A program made the position numbers and the translations under genes. From positions 1-64,000 of the forward strand of contig JAFDHF010000002.1 of assembly GCA_019308905.1 (NCBI GenBank): a stretch of DNA of 64,000 bases, written 5' to 3'. The DNA comes from Deltaproteobacteria bacterium. GTDB taxonomy: Bacteria > Desulfobacterota > BSN033 > WVXP01. Shown here piece by piece: positions 52,097-61,803 of this stretch; the stretch's first letter is position 1; each line of letters starts with the position of its first letter. The notes beneath the pieces were generated by a model. The model did no database searches and was not told the DNA's origin. It saw only the letters and a list, made by a program, of their open reading frames with translations.

Positions 52097-53779
52097 TCAT
52101 CTGACGGCCCTCTCGTACCGCTCCCACAGCCGGTCCTTGCTCACCCCGTGGTCGATGAAGTCCCAGGGGAAGATCTCCTCTCGGTCCCTCTCTCTGTAGA
52201 CGTAGAAGTCCGGGTTGATGTCGACCTGCCGAAAGGCTCGCTTCCAGTCTCCTCCGGACTGGTGGACGGCCAGAAGAATCCTGCCCACTCTCCTGTCCCC
52301 CCGTGAGAGGAGGCTCTGGATGTAGCTCCATTTGGGCACGTCATGGGTAACCTCGATATTGGCCTCTCTCCTGAGACCGTTTCCGATTATCTTGAATTTC
52401 CGGCGCAGGTTCCCCACGTCCTCAAAGGAGACCCACTGGAAAGGGGTTGATGGTTTCGGAACCAGCCCATTGACACTCAAGGTGAGCCTGCCGAGGCGAC
52501 GGCTCCTTCTTGCCCACCTGAGCATCCGGTGCTTGATCCTCCGCGTGAGCTGTACGATCGCCTCCACATCCTCGTCGGTCTCAGACGGGATGCCTATCAG
52601 GAAATAGAGGCGGAAGCTGAAGAGGCCGTTCTCAAGGAGAATCTCAACCGCCTGAAAAATATCATTCTCCTCGATCCCCTTCTGCAGGACGGCCCGCAGA
52701 CGCTCCGAGCCCGCCTCGGGGGCCATGGTCACGGTCCTCACCCCACCCATTTTCAGTAACCGGCCGAGCTTCGGGGTCAAATTGTCGAGCCTCACCGAGG
52801 CGAGAGAGAACCTCGCTACCAGGCCGACGATGAGATCGCACAGGGCTTCAAGATCAGGGTAGTCGGAGACGGCGGCACCGGTCAGACCGAGCCGCCCACC
52901 CCTCTGGATCTCCTCCCGGGCAGTACGGCTCAGATTCTCCAACGACCGGTTTCGGTAAGGACGGTACAGGGAGGAGGCGCAACAGAAGAGGCAACTCCTG
53001 GGACACCCGCGGTTCACCTCGATGAGGGTCATCCTCCCGAACTCCGTGTTTGGAGTCCGAACAACAGAGATCGTCGGAAATCGGTCGAGGTCCCTTACGA
53101 ATCTTCTCTTTATCCTCTCCGGGAAGCCGGCATGGACGGAGATCTCCCGAATCTTCCCTGCCGGCCCGTAGATGGGCTGATAGTAACGGGGGAGATAGAC
53201 CCCTTCCAAGGTGCTCAAGGCATGGAGGAGATCCTCCCGGTCCGCTCCGGTCCCGCGTGCATCGAGGTACGTCTCCATGAACTCGAGTAGCGCTTCTTCC
53301 CCCTCGCCGAGAAGGAAGATATCGATGAAATCAGCCACTGGTTCGGGGTTCAGAAAGGTCGCCACCCCACCCGCCACAACGAGCGGCTCTCCGCCTCTTC
53401 TCGCTGAGGATTCAAGGGGGATTCTGGCATGATGGAGGATGGTAAGGATATTTATGAAGTCATTCTCAAAGGAGATGGAAAAGGCCAGTATTTCAAAATC
53501 CGTCAGTGGTCTTTGAGACTCAAGAGAAAGAATCGGGGTGCTCTCCCTGCGGAGCACCTCCAGGTCTTCTGCCGCCGGGAGGAAGGCCCTTTCACAAACG
53601 ACTTGGGGTTGGTCGTTGAGGAGGCCGTATATGGTCTGGAAGCCGAGGTTGGACATCCCCACTTCGTAGCGGTTGGGGTAGATCAGGCAGACCGGTACCC
53701 TGCCGCCCCATTCCTTTCTGACAGCCCCCTGTTCTGATCTCAAGAGCTTCCGGGCTCTCCTGGCAAACCGGTCCGACAT
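52097..53779 (-). CDS. Radical SAM protein with N-terminal B12-binding-like domain (TIGR03960-like)
   Basis: This 560-residue protein begins with a domain like cobalamin-binding folds (about residues 20-210: VCLIYPNRYEVGMSNLGFQ, GVATFLNPEPVADFIDIFLLGEGE). The radical SAM core follows, with EVNRGCPRSCLFCCAS at about 265. A C-terminal stretch continues to the end. It fits the family often fused to or beside a DUF2344 protein; no such partner is in the window. Substrate unknown. It lies 80 bp downstream of ftsZ on the same strand. The 117 bp between it and the convergent HEAT gene hold nothing evident. Confidence 0.87.
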   Translation of the reverse strand: MSDRFARRARKLLRSEQGAVRKEWGGRVPVCLIYPNRYEVGMSNLGFQTIYGLLNDQPQVVCERAFLPAAEDLEVLRRESTPILSLESQRPLTDFEILAFSISFENDFINILTILHHARIPLESSARRGGEPLVVAGGVATFLNPEPVADFIDIFLLGEGEEALLEFMETYLDARGTGADREDLLHALSTLEGVYLPRYYQPIYGPAGKIREISVHAGFPERIKRRFVRDLDRFPTISVVRTPNTEFGRMTLIEVNRGCPRSCLFCCASSLYRPYRNRSLENLSRTAREEIQRGGRLGLTGAAVSDYPDLEALCDLIVGLVARFSLASVRLDNLTPKLGRLLKMGGVRTVTMAPEAGSERLRAVLQKGIEENDIFQAVEILLENGLFSFRLYFLIGIPSETDEDVEAIVQLTRRIKHRMLRWARRSRRLGRLTLSVNGLVPKPSTPFQWVSFEDVGNLRRKFKIIGNGLRREANIEVTHDVPKWSYIQSLLSRGDRRVGRILLAVHQSGGDWKRAFRQVDINPDFYVYRERDREEIFPWDFIDHGVSKDRLWERYERAVR

Positions 53780-53859
53780 CTCTTACACGGTCTTGCAGCA
53801 GATGGAAAGATCCTGAACGGACGATCGAGCTTCCCTCCACACGGGTATCCCCGAAGCCC

Positions 53860-55026
53860 TCAATCCGCCTGCTTTCTCATGAAGGTAGGCAGATCGAATC
53901 GATCCTCATCGAAATCCGAGAAGCTCTCGATCCTTCCTCCATGTGCTTCTGCACTCCTGCGGATCTCGTCCCTCTTTCTCTTTCGGATATAGGCCGGAAC
54001 GTTCCGCTCCTCGATGACGGAAAGGGCGACAGGAGAGACCCGGCCGAGGGGTTGGTCAACCTCCTCCTCTCTCGGCCCGAACCCCGTGGCGATTACCGTA
54101 ACCCGGAGTTCGTCTCCCATGTTGTCGTCCACGACGACTCCGAAAATGATGTTTGCCTCTTCTTCGGCCTCCTTCTGTATCAAAGTGAGAGCCTCGTTCA
54201 CCTCGTTCAGTGTCACCCCCGAGTCTCCGGATATGTTGACCAGGATTCCCCTTGCCCCCTTGATGGAGATGTCTTCCAGGAGGGGACTGCAGATGGCCAT
54301 CTGGGCAGCCTCCAACGAACGGTTCTCCCCGGAGGCGATGCCGGTACCCATGAGGGCCATTCCCATCTCCGACATGATGGTCCTGACATCGGCGAAATCG
54401 AGGTTTATCAACCCCGGAACGGTGATCAAGTCCGAGATACCCCTGGCCGCGTGGAGAAGAACCTCGTCGGCCTTTTTGAATGCCTCCACAAGGGACATGG
54501 TCTTGCCGCCGATACCGAGAAGCCTCTGGTTTGGAATCGTGATGAGGGTGTCCGCTGTCCGCCTGAGATTGACAATCCCCTCTTCTGCCTGTTTCTGCCT
54601 CAGCTTGCCCTCAAAGAGAAAGGGCTTGGTTACGATGGCCACCGTGAGGGCCCCCAGTTTCTTGGCTTCCTCCGCCACTATCGGAGCCCCGCCCGTTCCG
54701 GTGCCCCCTCCCAGGCCCGCAGTGACAAAGACCATATCCGCTCCGTCCAGCACGTCGCGAATCTGATCCATAGCCTCCTCGGCAGCCTCTTTCCCCACCT
54801 TTGGATTCGCTCCTGAACCGAGCCCCTTGGTCAACCTCGCTCCCAGCTGTATGCGGATCGGGGCCTTGCTTGTGGCTAGCGCCTGGGCATCGGTATTGGC
54901 CGCGATGAAGTCGACTCCTGCGAGACCGGCCTCTATCATGGTGTTTAAGGCGTTACAACCCCCGCCCCCGATACCGATTATCTTCACCTTTGCCGAAAGA
55001 TTCGTGTTCTCGTCAAACTCAATCAT
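53860..55026 (-). CDS. ftsZ: Cell division GTPase FtsZ
   Basis: This 388-residue bacterial tubulin forms the division ring. The tubulin signature GLGGGTGTGGAPIVAEEAKK and T7 loop region (LINLDFADVRTIMSEMG) are intact. A short linker leads to the conserved tail DLPTFMRKQAD, the FtsA/ZipA-binding peptide. The ATG at 55026 is used because the family start (FDENTNLSAKVKIIGIGGGG) follows directly and GGAGGGGATGG precedes it. The frame runs to 55086 without similarity. It is the last core gene of the dcw cluster here. Confidence 0.97.
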   Translation of the reverse strand: MIEFDENTNLSAKVKIIGIGGGGCNALNTMIEAGLAGVDFIAANTDAQALATSKAPIRIQLGARLTKGLGSGANPKVGKEAAEEAMDQIRDVLDGADMVFVTAGLGGGTGTGGAPIVAEEAKKLGALTVAIVTKPFLFEGKLRQKQAEEGIVNLRRTADTLITIPNQRLLGIGGKTMSLVEAFKKADEVLLHAARGISDLITVPGLINLDFADVRTIMSEMGMALMGTGIASGENRSLEAAQMAICSPLLEDISIKGARGILVNISGDSGVTLNEVNEALTLIQKEAEEEANIIFGVVVDDNMGDELRVTVIATGFGPREEEVDQPLGRVSPVALSVIEERNVPAYIRKRKRDEIRRSAEAHGGRIESFSDFDEDRFDLPTFMRKQAD

Positions 55027-55142
55027 CCATCCCCTCCGTCTCCACAAAGCCGGCCGGAGAAAGCACATCTCTGGATCTCCCGTCAAGAAGGCCGTCTCTG
55101 TATCTCATGGGTTACCTCCGCGTTACATGCAGGGTCTCTCCT

Positions 55143-56372
55143 CTAGAAGAACTCCCCCAACCAGTCCTTCAGGCGGCCTATGACCCTGTGGACCCCCCCC
55201 TCCCGGTAGGGTGCAAAGCCTCCTGACCGGTCGTTCTTGGCCCCGTACAAGACAAGCCCCACACCGGTGGCGTAAACGGGACTGTTGACCAGATCCCTCA
55301 ACCCGCCGATACCCACTGGCCCTCCTCTGCGGACCGGGAGATTGAAAACCTGTTCACCCAGCTCGACGATCCCCTCAAGGAGCGCCGACCCGCCTGTCAG
55401 GACCACCCCGCCGGCCAAAATACTCTTGTATCCCGACCTGATGATCTCGCCGTGGACAAAGGTGAGGATCTCCTCCGCCCTGGCCTCGATGATTTCGGAG
55501 AGGGTCTGCCTGGAGAGAATCCGATTCTTTCTCCCTCCGACGCTCGGGACCTCGATCGTCTCGTCCTTGTTCACCATGGAGGCCATGGCACACCCGTACC
55601 GGAGCTTCAGTCTCTCAGCCTCCTCATGGGGGGTTCTCAACCCGAGAGAAATATCGCTCGTCACGTGGTTTCCCGCGAGGGCCAGGACCGCAGTGTACTT
55701 TATGCTCCCCTCGGAGAAGATCACCAGATCAGTGGTACCTCCACCGATGTCCACGAGAGCCACTCCTATGTCCTTCTCCTCGTCGGTGAGAACCGCCTCA
55801 CCGGAACCGAGCTGTTCCAGGACAACCTCGTTGACGTGGAGTCCGGCACGGTTTGCACAGCGGATAATGTTCTGGGCCGACGTGATAGCTCCGGTGACGA
55901 TGTGGACCTTGCCCTCCAGCCTCACGCCCAGCATTCCCACAGGGTTCTTGATCCCGTCCTGATCATCTACTATGAATTCCTGGGGTAGGACGTGAATCAA
56001 CTTGCGGTCCAGGGGGACGACCACTGCACTGGCAGCGTTGATCACCCGCTTGATATCACTGTCCGTGATCTCCCGGTTCTTTATGGCAATGACACCGTGG
56101 CCGTTTATACCCTTGATATGGCCCCCGGCTATGCCCGCATAGACCGACCGGACATCGCAGCCAGCCATGAGGGAGGCTTCGTCCACGGCTTTCCTGATGG
56201 ATTGGACCGTTGTCTCAATGTTCACCACCACACCCCGCCTCAGGCCTTTGGATGGATGGGTCCCGATGCCGATGATGTTGATGTCGCCGTTGACCCTTTC
56301 CCCCACCACGGCACAGATCTTCGTTGTTCCAATGTCGAGGCCTACAACCATTTCTCTGTCTCTCTTCGACAT
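55143..56372 (-). CDS. ftsA: Cell division protein FtsA
   Basis: This 409-residue actin-like protein ties FtsZ to the membrane. ATP motifs are MVVGLDIGTTKICAVVG, ALVDIGGGTTDLVIF and VVLTGGSALLEGIVEL. The inserted 1C domain (YAGIAGGHIKGINGHGV) is present. The tail RLKDWLGEFF is the amphipathic membrane helix. The ATG at 56372 follows GGAGGTGA by five bases; a GTG 9 bp before it lies inside that ribosome site. It sits 17 bp after ftsQ. Confidence 0.96.
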   Translation of the reverse strand: MSKRDREMVVGLDIGTTKICAVVGERVNGDINIIGIGTHPSKGLRRGVVVNIETTVQSIRKAVDEASLMAGCDVRSVYAGIAGGHIKGINGHGVIAIKNREITDSDIKRVINAASAVVVPLDRKLIHVLPQEFIVDDQDGIKNPVGMLGVRLEGKVHIVTGAITSAQNIIRCANRAGLHVNEVVLEQLGSGEAVLTDEEKDIGVALVDIGGGTTDLVIFSEGSIKYTAVLALAGNHVTSDISLGLRTPHEEAERLKLRYGCAMASMVNKDETIEVPSVGGRKNRILSRQTLSEIIEARAEEILTFVHGEIIRSGYKSILAGGVVLTGGSALLEGIVELGEQVFNLPVRRGGPVGIGGLRDLVNSPVYATGVGLVLYGAKNDRSGGFAPYREGGVHRVIGRLKDWLGEFF

Positions 56373-56388
56373 CTCTTTCACCTCCTCT

Positions 56389-57285
56389 CTATTTGGAGTC
56401 TCTCTGTCTTGATCTTTTTTTTGATCCTCTCATCGCTTCCACCCTCTTGCTTTGGACTATTATTTTCCCTGGAATGGAACACTCTACGGCACAGAGTTCC
56501 ATGGACCGGACGGTCGGCCAGACCCGCGAGAGCCGGCTGAGCTTTCTTTCAAAATCCCCAAACCCCATGCGCACCTCGATCCCCCTTTCCATGGTATAGA
56601 CGAGAAGTCCGACAGCCCTGTCGAGATGGATCTGAGAAATCGAACGATAGGGAAGCACAGGACTACGCCGGGAGATTTCGAGCAGGTGGATGGCAGCCTG
56701 AACGAGGCGCCGTGTCTTGGCCTCTCCCTTTTCCAGATCCTCTCTCCTGACCCCGGTCAGGATGGGATAGGCCGCCTTGTCGCGCCCCCTTGCCTCGTCG
56801 AAGACCACACCGTTGGCGTCTATGTAGTAGAGCCTCCCCAGATGAATCAGGGCAATGGGCTCTCTCTCCCGAACCGCAATCCGGATGGTACCGGGCAGTT
56901 CCCTCCTGATCGTACATCTTTCGATCCATGGGTGCTCTCCTAGTCGCCGGTTCATCCCTTTGATGTCGAGAGCGAGGATATTCGGTCCACCCTCCAGCCC
57001 CGTAATGGCGAGGATCTCGTCTCTTGAGACTCTTCTGTTGCCTTCGATCCTGACCTCCTCCAACCGGAGAAAGGGGGCTCCTTTGAGAAACAGGTAGACC
57101 GAGAGGAACAGAAAAATCCCCCCTGCGACGGTCAGAGGAATCAGGGTGATGACAAAAACCCTCAGAAAAAACCTCTCTGACCCTCTGGGCTTACCATCGA
57201 GGCTCTGTCCTTGAATCCTCCGGTTCACGATCGATTGCCTTCCCTTCCGCCCGGTTCCTGGTGAGATCCTGTGGCGAAGGCTCAT
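56389..57285 (-). CDS. ftsQ: Cell division protein FtsQ
   Basis: This 298-residue bitopic divisome protein has one TM near residues 42-68 (VFVITLIPLTVAGGIFLFLSVYLF). A POTRA domain follows (FLRLEEVRIEGNRRVSRDEILAI), then the FtsQ beta domain to the C-terminus. The position between murB and ftsA is standard. A ddl gene, often found here, is missing. It overlaps murB by four bases (ATGA). Confidence 0.93.
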   Translation of the reverse strand: MSLRHRISPGTGRKGRQSIVNRRIQGQSLDGKPRGSERFFLRVFVITLIPLTVAGGIFLFLSVYLFLKGAPFLRLEEVRIEGNRRVSRDEILAITGLEGGPNILALDIKGMNRRLGEHPWIERCTIRRELPGTIRIAVREREPIALIHLGRLYYIDANGVVFDEARGRDKAAYPILTGVRREDLEKGEAKTRRLVQAAIHLLEISRRSPVLPYRSISQIHLDRAVGLLVYTMERGIEVRMGFGDFERKLSRLSRVWPTVRSMELCAVECSIPGKIIVQSKRVEAMRGSKKRSRQRDSK

Positions 57286-58193
57286 TCACCCACGATCCTC
57301 ACCTCGAGTTCAAGGGCTATCCCTCTCTCCCTGAGAACCCTGTCCTGGATCAGGTGGATCAGATCGAGCATCTGGCCTGCCGTGGCACCCCCCCTGTTGA
57401 CGATGAAATTGGCATGAAGGCTTGACACCTCGGCCCCTCCGATTCTCTTCCCCTTCAGCCCCACCTCTTCGATAATCCTACCCGCAGAGGTTCCGGGTGG
57501 ATTCTTGAAAATCGAGCCCGCACTGGGAACATCGAGAGGCTGGGTCTGTCTCCGCCGCCGCTGGTAGGTGGAGATCTCCTCCCTGATCTTCTCCCTCTCC
57601 GACCGTTCCATGAGGAAGATTCCCTCCACGATGATCATCCCCTCTGCCAGGCAGAGCTCGCGGTACCTGAGGCTCAGATCCTTGTGCCGAACCACCCTGA
57701 AGCCGGCCTGCCCGTCCATGAGGGTGATCGACTCGATTCTCTTGCCGACCTCCACTCCCCAGGCTCCGGCGTTCATGGCAATCCCTCCCCCTACCGTACC
57801 AGGAATCCCGTAGAGAGGAGACAGGCCGGAGAGTTCTCTCTCCATGGCGAACCCGATCATCCGGCTCAGGGGTATCCCCGCCTCGACCCTGAGCCTTTCT
57901 CCTCTGGCCGAGATCCCCTGGAAGCCCGTAGAGAGATTGATGACCATCTGCCTCACCCCACGGTCCCGGACCAAGAGGTTCGTTCCTTTTCCCATTACCA
58001 GATAGGAGATTCCCCACTGGCGGGCCTTACCCACCAGTGTTTCAAGGTCCGCCTTGTCGAGGGGGAAGACAAGAGCATCCGCAGGCCCCCCGATACGGAG
58101 CGAGGTATGGCGGTTCATGGGCTCGTCGAAAAGGACCCTGCCCCGTACGGCTCGTCCCAACTCCTTCTTGAGAGATTCGCCCAACACGTTCAT
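57282..58193 (-). CDS. murB: UDP-N-acetylenolpyruvoylglucosamine reductase MurB
   Basis: This 303-residue FAD enzyme reduces enolpyruvyl-UDP-GlcNAc to UDP-MurNAc. The FAD region has [16 protein letters not shown] and [30 protein letters not shown] and [12 protein letters not shown], with a catalytic Ser and Glu region, identify the type II form without the Tyr loop. It overlaps murC and ftsQ, so it is part of one translated string. Confidence 0.95.
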   Translation of the reverse strand: MNVLGESLKKELGRAVRGRVLFDEPMNRHTSLRIGGPADALVFPLDKADLETLVGKARQWGISYLVMGKGTNLLVRDRGVRQMVINLSTGFQGISARGERLRVEAGIPLSRMIGFAMERELSGLSPLYGIPGTVGGGIAMNAGAWGVEVGKRIESITLMDGQAGFRVVRHKDLSLRYRELCLAEGMIIVEGIFLMERSEREKIREEISTYQRRRRQTQPLDVPSAGSIFKNPPGTSAGRIIEEVGLKGKRIGGAEVSSLHANFIVNRGGATAGQMLDLIHLIQDRVLRERGIALELEVRIVGE

Positions 58194-59593
58194 TCCTTTT
58201 GGCTCGCCGCCCTATCGCCCGATTCCTTGAGTTTCTGCACAAAGGCATCGCCGATCTGCCAGATGTTTCCAGCACCAAGGGTGAGCACCAGATCGTTGGC
58301 CTGAACGATCCTCAGGAGATGATCGACGATGGCCTCCTTGGGAGTTATATAGGTCACATCCCTGTGGCCGTGATCCCGGATTCCCTCGTAGAGCCTGGAG
58401 GCTTCCACTCCTTCGATTCTCTCCTCCCCGGCCCCGTAGATATCGGTGATGATCAGGACGTCTGCCTGGTAGAAGGCAGTCAGAAATTCGTCGAACAGAC
58501 CCTGGGTCCGCGTGTACCGGTGCGGCTGGAAGATCGCAACGACACGCCTGTTCCAGCCCTTCTTGGCCGTCTCCAAGGTGGCTTTGATCTCAGCCGGGTG
58601 ATGGGCGTAGTCGTCGACCACCAGGATTCCCGACACCTCTGCCTTGATCTGGAACCTTCGCTGGATGCCGGAGAATTCCGAAAGGGCCTCCTGGACCACG
58701 GGAAACCCTATGTCGAGCTCAAAGGCCGTCGCTATTGCAGCCATGGCGTTGTAAACGTTGTGGAGACCGGGGACGCGCATCCGCAGTCTGCCCAGGGGGC
58801 GGCCCTCGTGGATCAGATCAAAAGACGTATAGAGGCCCTCGCAGGTGATCCTGTCCGCACGGAAATCCGCTTGAGGCGTCCTCCCGTAGGTGACGAAACG
58901 TTTTCTCACCTCCGGGAGAATCATCTGGACGTTTTTCTGGTCCAGGCAGAGCACGGCCAGACCGTAGAAAGGTACCTTGTTGACGAACTCCAGGAAGGCC
59001 TCCCTCACGGCACCGACGTCGTGATAGTGGTCCACGTGCTCGAGGTCGATGGTCGTAATCACGGCTATGGTGGGAGAGAGCTTGAGAAAGGAACCGTCGC
59101 TCTCATCCGCCTCGGCCACCAGGAACTCTCCCTGGCCCAGCTTGGCGTTGCTGCCTATGCTGTTGAGCCTCCCGCCGATAACGACCGTCGGGTCGAGGCG
59201 CCCGTGGGCCAGGACCGTGGCGATCAGGGAAGTGGTGGTCGTCTTCCCGTGGGTACCGGCCACGGCGATTCCATACTTCATCCGCATCAGCTCGGCGAGC
59301 ATCTCGGCCCTGGGAATGACCGGAATCAACCGTTCCTTTGCTTCCTGGATCTCCGGGTTCTCACCGTGGATGGCGGAGGAGACAACCACCACATGCGCGT
59401 CCCTGACATTTTCGCGTCGGTGTCCGTAGGCGACCGCGGCTCCCAGATCCCGGAGCCGACGGGTGGTCTCGGTCTCCCTAAGATCGGACCCGCTCACCCG
59501 GTAACCGAGATTGAGCAGCACCTCGGCGATGCCGCTCATCCCGATACCGCCGATCCCTACAAAGTGGATGTGCTGGATTCTCTTCCCGTACAT
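58190..59593 (-). CDS. murC: UDP-N-acetylmuramate-L-alanine ligase MurC
   Basis: This 467-residue ATP-dependent ligase adds L-Ala to UDP-MurNAc. The N-terminal [17 protein letters not shown] loop, the P-loop [14 protein letters not shown] and [14 protein letters not shown] are all present. The ATG at 59593 fits the family start, just after the murG stop. The frame runs on to 59659 inside murG. Confidence 0.96.
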   Translation of the reverse strand: MYGKRIQHIHFVGIGGIGMSGIAEVLLNLGYRVSGSDLRETETTRRLRDLGAAVAYGHRRENVRDAHVVVVSSAIHGENPEIQEAKERLIPVIPRAEMLAELMRMKYGIAVAGTHGKTTTTSLIATVLAHGRLDPTVVIGGRLNSIGSNAKLGQGEFLVAEADESDGSFLKLSPTIAVITTIDLEHVDHYHDVGAVREAFLEFVNKVPFYGLAVLCLDQKNVQMILPEVRKRFVTYGRTPQADFRADRITCEGLYTSFDLIHEGRPLGRLRMRVPGLHNVYNAMAAIATAFELDIGFPVVQEALSEFSGIQRRFQIKAEVSGILVVDDYAHHPAEIKATLETAKKGWNRRVVAIFQPHRYTRTQGLFDEFLTAFYQADVLIITDIYGAGEERIEGVEASRLYEGIRDHGHRDVTYITPKEAIVDHLLRIVQANDLVLTLGAGNIWQIGDAFVQKLKESGDRAASQKE

Positions 59594-59603
59594 GGATGCC
59601 TGC

Positions 59604-60683
59604 CTAGCTCCTCCCCTCCACAATCCGGTAGCACTCATCAACGATCCTCTTGGCAGCATCCGGTCTCCCGAGACTGGCCGAGGCTCTCTCCATGGCCTCG
59701 ATCTGTTGTGGTGCCCGGAAAAGCGAACGGATCGCCTCTGCCATGGTCTCTCCTGAAAGGTCCCTGTCGAGGATCATCATAGCCGCTCCCCGCCTCACCA
59801 GATTCCTGGCATTGATCTCCTGGTGGTTGTTGGCTGCAAACGGGTAAGGGACGAGAATGGACGCCCTGCCGCAGGCCGCAAGCTCGGCTATGGTCGTGGC
59901 CCCGGCCCGGCAGACAACCAGACGGGACTGCCTGTAAGCTGCAGCCATGTCTTCTATAAAGGGTTCGACCCGAGCGGTAATACCCCTTCTTCTGTACGCC
60001 TCTGCTACTGCCCGTGCGTCCTCGGCTCCGGTCTGGTGGACCACTCTGAGGTTGGGTCTGAGGTCCTCAAGAGAGCCCAGGCTCTCCACCATGGCCTGAT
60101 TGATCCGGTGGGCCCCTCTGCTTCCCCCGAACACCAACAGGCCGAACCCCTCTCTCTCGGTCTGTCCGCTACACAGGGCAAATTCCCTGCGGATAGGGTT
60201 CCCTGCCAGCACCGCCTTCTCAGGGGAAAAGTAACCCAGAGTCTCCTCGAAGGAGACAAAGACGCGGTGGGCCAAGGGGGCGGAAATCCTGTTGGTAGTC
60301 CCTGGTATCACGTTCTGCTCCTGGACGGCCCGTCTCGTTCCGGCCAGGAAGGCCGCCACGAGCATCGGTCCTGCCACATAAGCTCCAAGGCCGAGAACCA
60401 GGTCCGGACGGAACTCCCTGATTATGCCGAGGGCCTCCACAACCGCCCTGGGAATCCCCAGGACCGCCCCTGCCTTGCGGGAAATGGATTTCCCCTTGAT
60501 TCCCCTGACCGTTATGGTGCGCAACGGGATTCCCCTTCCAGGGAGGACCCTGGCTTCCAGACCCGCCGATGTTCCCACAAAGAGAACCCTGTTGTTCCTG
60601 TCTCTCTCCATCAGCTCCTCGGCAACGGCAATCCCCGGAAAGAGATGCCCTCCGGTTCCGCCACCCGCGATAATAACCCTCAT
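59604..60683 (-). CDS. murG: UDP-GlcNAc:lipid I N-acetylglucosaminyltransferase MurG
   Basis: This 359-residue GT28 enzyme makes lipid II at the inner membrane face. The N-terminal Gly loop [30 protein letters not shown], and the donor site [24 protein letters not shown] are conserved. ATG at 60683. It is placed between ftsW and murC with gaps of 28 and about 10 bp. Confidence 0.96.
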   Translation of the reverse strand: MRVIIAGGGTGGHLFPGIAVAEELMERDRNNRVLFVGTSAGLEARVLPGRGIPLRTITVRGIKGKSISRKAGAVLGIPRAVVEALGIIREFRPDLVLGLGAYVAGPMLVAAFLAGTRRAVQEQNVIPGTTNRISAPLAHRVFVSFEETLGYFSPEKAVLAGNPIRREFALCSGQTEREGFGLLVFGGSRGAHRINQAMVESLGSLEDLRPNLRVVHQTGAEDARAVAEAYRRRGITARVEPFIEDMAAAYRQSRLVVCRAGATTIAELAACGRASILVPYPFAANNHQEINARNLVRRGAAMMILDRDLSGETMAEAIRSLFRAPQQIEAMERASASLGRPDAAKRIVDECYRIVEGRS

Positions 60684-60711
60684 CCCGCCTGTGACTCCCT
60701 CCTCCTCTCCC

Positions 60712-61803
60712 TCAGTAACGGGTCTGGGACGAGATGTTGAGCAGGATTCCCACCGACACGAGACTCGTCACCAGGGATGTCCCCCCGTAACTTATGAGGG
60801 GAAGGGTCAATCCCTTTGTGGGAAGCAGGCCGAGAACAACGGCCATGTTGATAAGGGCCTGGAGCGAAATCAGCGAAGTGATCCCCAGTCCGAGAAAGGT
60901 CCCGAACTCGTCCGGTGCTGCCAGGGAGACCCTGACCCCCCTCACGGTAAGGACCAGATAGAGTCCGAGAACAATGAAAGCCCCGACAAGCCCCATCTCC
61001 TCCCCGATCACGGAAAAGATGAAATCCGTGTGCGGTGCCGGGAGAAAGAAGAGTTTCTGTTTCCCCTGGCCCAAACCGGCTCCGAAGAACCCGCCCGCCC
61101 CGAAGGCGACAAATGACTGAACGATCTGGAAACTGATACCCCTCGGATCGTTCCACGGGTTCAGGTAGCTCATGATTCGTTGAACCCGGTAAGGAACCTT
61201 CGCAATGAGGTAGTAGAGGGCCGGTATGGCCAGGAGTCCCAGAGAGAAGATATAGGAAAGCCTCGTTCCCGCCACAAAGAGCATGAGGATTACCATGATC
61301 CCCAGGAAGAGGGCAACCCCGAAATCCGGCTGGCTTATGATCAGGAGAATGGCCGTCCCGGATATAAGAACAGCGGGGAGGAAGCCGAATTGAAAGGACT
61401 TGATCTTCTCCCCCTTCTTAGCGAGAAAATGGGATAAAAAGACGACCAAACCCAACTTACACGGCTCCGAAGGCTGAAAGGAGAGAGATCCCAGGTAGAG
61501 CCACCGGGTCGATCCCCCTGCCCTTGTACCGACCACCAGGACCAACACGAGAAGGAGAAAACACGCGCCCAGAATCGGGTAGGCAAGTCTCTCCCAGAAG
61601 TGATAGTCTAGATGCATCACCACGACCATGAGGAAGAACCCCACCGTGGCAAACAGGGCCTGTTTCTTGAGAAAGTAGAAGCTGTCCCTGAATCGGTCGG
61701 CCGCCAGAATCGCGCTGGAACTGTACACCATGACGACACCCAGTCCCAGAAGGACCATGGTTACGAGCAGTATGGGAAAATCGAATGTGGTCCGATCTGT
61801 CAT
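60712..61803 (-). CDS. ftsW: Septal peptidoglycan polymerase FtsW
   Basis: This 363-residue SEDS-family protein has about ten TMs and polymerises lipid II at the septum. Marks include LGLGVVMVYSSSAILA near the N-terminus, FQPSEPCKLGLVVFLSHFLA, FVAFGAGGFFGAGLGQGKQKLFFLPAPHTDFIFSVIGEE (catalytic-loop type) and PLISYGGTSLV. It overlaps murD and is followed by murG. Confidence 0.96.
   Translation of the reverse strand: MTDRTTFDFPILLVTMVLLGLGVVMVYSSSAILAADRFRDSFYFLKKQALFATVGFFLMVVVMHLDYHFWERLAYPILGACFLLLVLVLVVGTRAGGSTRWLYLGSLSFQPSEPCKLGLVVFLSHFLAKKGEKIKSFQFGFLPAVLISGTAILLIISQPDFGVALFLGIMVILMLFVAGTRLSYIFSLGLLAIPALYYLIAKVPYRVQRIMSYLNPWNDPRGISFQIVQSFVAFGAGGFFGAGLGQGKQKLFFLPAPHTDFIFSVIGEEMGLVGAFIVLGLYLVLTVRGVRVSLAAPDEFGTFLGLGITSLISLQALINMAVVLGLLPTKGLTLPLISYGGTSLVTSLVSVGILLNISSQTRY

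Noticed and set aside
57282-57290. Missing ddl between murB and ftsQ as a deletion
   Set aside because: murB and ftsQ overlap by four bases, a clean native junction. Many lineages keep ddl elsewhere.
58199-59782. Long plus-strand frame opposite murC and murG
   Set aside because: Antisense to genes with intact catalytic motifs; shadow coding.
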